This document shows, piece by piece, positions 6,212 to 6,931 of a DNA stretch of 6,931 nucleotides. Every line of letters starts with the position of its first letter. Position 1 is the first letter of the stretch. The stretch is taken from the NCBI GenBank assembly GCA_002479655.1, contig DLOQ01000071.1:22507-29437 (forward strand), given 5' to 3'. The position numbers were made by a program, and so were the translations under genes. The notes beneath the pieces were generated by a model, which saw only the letters and a list, made by a program, of their open reading frames with translations, was not told the origin of the DNA and made no database searches. This DNA comes from Lachnospiraceae bacterium UBA7480 (GTDB lineage: Bacteria; Bacillota; Clostridia; Lachnospirales; Lachnospiraceae).

Positions 6212-6237
6212 ATTGAAAAATCTTTGATTTTTCAATC
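6211..6237 (-). repeat. Perfect inverted repeat joined to repeat copy B
   Basis: GATTGAAAAATC (6211-6222) and GATTTTTCAATC (6226-6237) are perfect 12-bp arms around a 3-base loop. It begins on the base after the WYL stop codon. No T run follows in transcription direction. It shares TGAAAAAT and the TTTCA edge with the copy A inverted repeat and may be a shortened form of it. Confidence 0.8.
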
Positions 6238-6931
6238 TTATTCCTCCTGATATAATTTGATTGTTTCTTCCGCAATGCGCCTGATTGCATCGCGAATGTC
6301 TTCCGGTTCCAGCACCTCCGCCTTTGCGCCAAATGTCAGAAGCCATGTAACAAGATTCTCCCTATCCGTATAATCGGCGGAAAAAAGAAGTCTTCCGTCG
6401 TCATTCTCCGTAAAACAGTGCGGGCCGAATTCTTCCACCAGCCTCCATTTCACATCAGGTGCAAAAAGCGCCTTCACCTTGATGCCGCCCGGAAAGATTT
6501 TCTCATTGGACAGATCCGGTATGGGAGCATCTCTGCTTACAAAGCTCTGATCTGATTCCGCCGCCTGATCCATACGGTTCAGCTTAAACAGTCTGTAATC
6601 CTTTCTGTCCCCGCACCATCCCCATACATACCAGTTCGACCACCGGAACACAAGATAGTATGGCTCGATACAACGCTCGCTTTCTCCCGCAGGCGCATAA
6701 TATCTGAATGTCAGAATGTGCCTGTTTTCAATCGCGCTCTGAATGGTCTCGATCTTAGGTGCCAGAGAGCCCTTGTACCATGACGACAAGTCGATCAGCA
6801 TGGAATCCCTGCCGCTGATATACTCCGACGACCCCGTCTGCAGCTTCTCCATCAATTGTGCATAATACCGGCTCCCGCTTACGCTGTCCAGACTCCGAAG
6901 CCCCGCAAGGATCATCTGCATATCCTTTGAT
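6238..6931 (-). CDS. WYL-domain transcriptional regulator (YafY type), N-terminus beyond right edge
   Basis: About 231 codons are visible and the frame is open to the last base (the codons before the Met at 6921 read S-K-D), so the start and any N-terminal helix-turn-helix lie outside the window. The WYL domain is clear: IENRHILTFRYYAPAGE, then EPYYLVFRWSNWYVWGWCGD with the W-Y-V triad, then RKDYRLFKLNRM with the ligand-contacting arginines. A C-terminal WCX-like region ends KLYQEE. WYL proteins sense a ligand, often a nucleotide or other small molecule, and repress or activate nearby genes. As first gene of this block it is the likely regulator of the DUF3795, GyrI-like and acetyltransferase genes (inference). 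Confidence 0.85.
   Translation of the reverse strand, partial: SKDMQMILAGLRSLDSVSGSRYYAQLMEKLQTGSSEYISGRDSMLIDLSSWYKGSLAPKIETIQSAIENRHILTFRYYAPAGESERCIEPYYLVFRWSNWYVWGWCGDRKDYRLFKLNRMDQAAESDQSFVSRDAPIPDLSNEKIFPGGIKVKALFAPDVKWRLVEEFGPHCFTENDDGRLLFSADYTDRENLVTWLLTFGAKAEVLEPEDIRDAIRRIAEETIKLYQEE
6243..6248 (-). promoter_or_regulatory. Shine-Dalgarno sequence cut off from the DUF3795 start
   Basis: AGGAGG in the last codons of the WYL gene (CAG GAG GAA TAA). It now faces the inverted repeat rather than a start codon. If bases between the two TAAGAT copies (6235-6240 and 6153-6158) were collapsed, it would sit 6 bases before the DUF3795 ATG, an ideal distance. Confidence 0.4.

Noticed and set aside
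6155..6346. N-terminal extension of the DUF3795 protein to a Met at 6346
   Set aside because: The added codons lie over the WYL gene in another frame, then over the inverted repeat and 54-bp repeat. DUF3795 proteins normally start just before the first CC.

Overview
The window reads as a piece of a Firmicutes chromosome, most likely a gut Clostridia/Lachnospiraceae-type organism. The basis is strong Shine-Dalgarno sites before most genes, moderate GC, a ComEA-type competence protein, a Cache-type chemoreceptor, an ECF transporter S component and a Bacillus YoaP-like acetyltransferase. Family assignments come from reading the proteins, not from a database search. Every gene I accept lies on the minus strand, so transcription runs from high to low coordinates. 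There are no rRNA, tRNA or CRISPR features and no transposase gene.

In transcription order, the first block (6931 to 3974) starts with a WYL-domain transcriptional regulator cut by the right edge. It continues with a cysteine-rich DUF3795 protein, a GyrI-like small-molecule-binding protein, a GNAT acetyltransferase with a YoaP C-terminus, and a TfoX N-domain protein. Spacing is tight from DUF3795 to the acetyltransferase (11-bp overlap, then a 5-nt gap). The content looks like a small stress or xenobiotic-response group under a ligand-sensing regulator; this is inference.

The second block (about 3940 to 972) has its own extended -10 promoter. It encodes a Cache-domain methyl-accepting chemotaxis protein interrupted by an in-frame TAG just before its second membrane helix. 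An ECF transporter S component (8-bp overlap) and a uridine-kinase-like P-loop kinase (3-nt gap) follow. The layout suggests sensing, uptake and phosphorylation of one small solute or vitamin, but the substrate cannot be read from the sequence. A 26-codon small ORF, a YdcZ/DUF606 membrane protein and the start of a lipoprotein-like comEA gene with its own promoter complete the window.

The most unusual feature is a perfect 54-bp direct repeat (4295-4348 and 6158-6211). Each copy ends exactly 3 nt before the start codon of an unrelated gene (TfoX-like and DUF3795). Each carries an internal 13-bp imperfect stem-loop, and each is joined on its upstream side to a further inverted repeat that differs between copies. 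In both cases a good Shine-Dalgarno sequence lies just outside the element, cut off from its gene. In one copy, removing the element would restore ideal spacing and leave a 6-bp TAAGAT flank. This looks like an undescribed miniature mobile element, or a portable leader, that settles between ribosome-binding sites and start codons.
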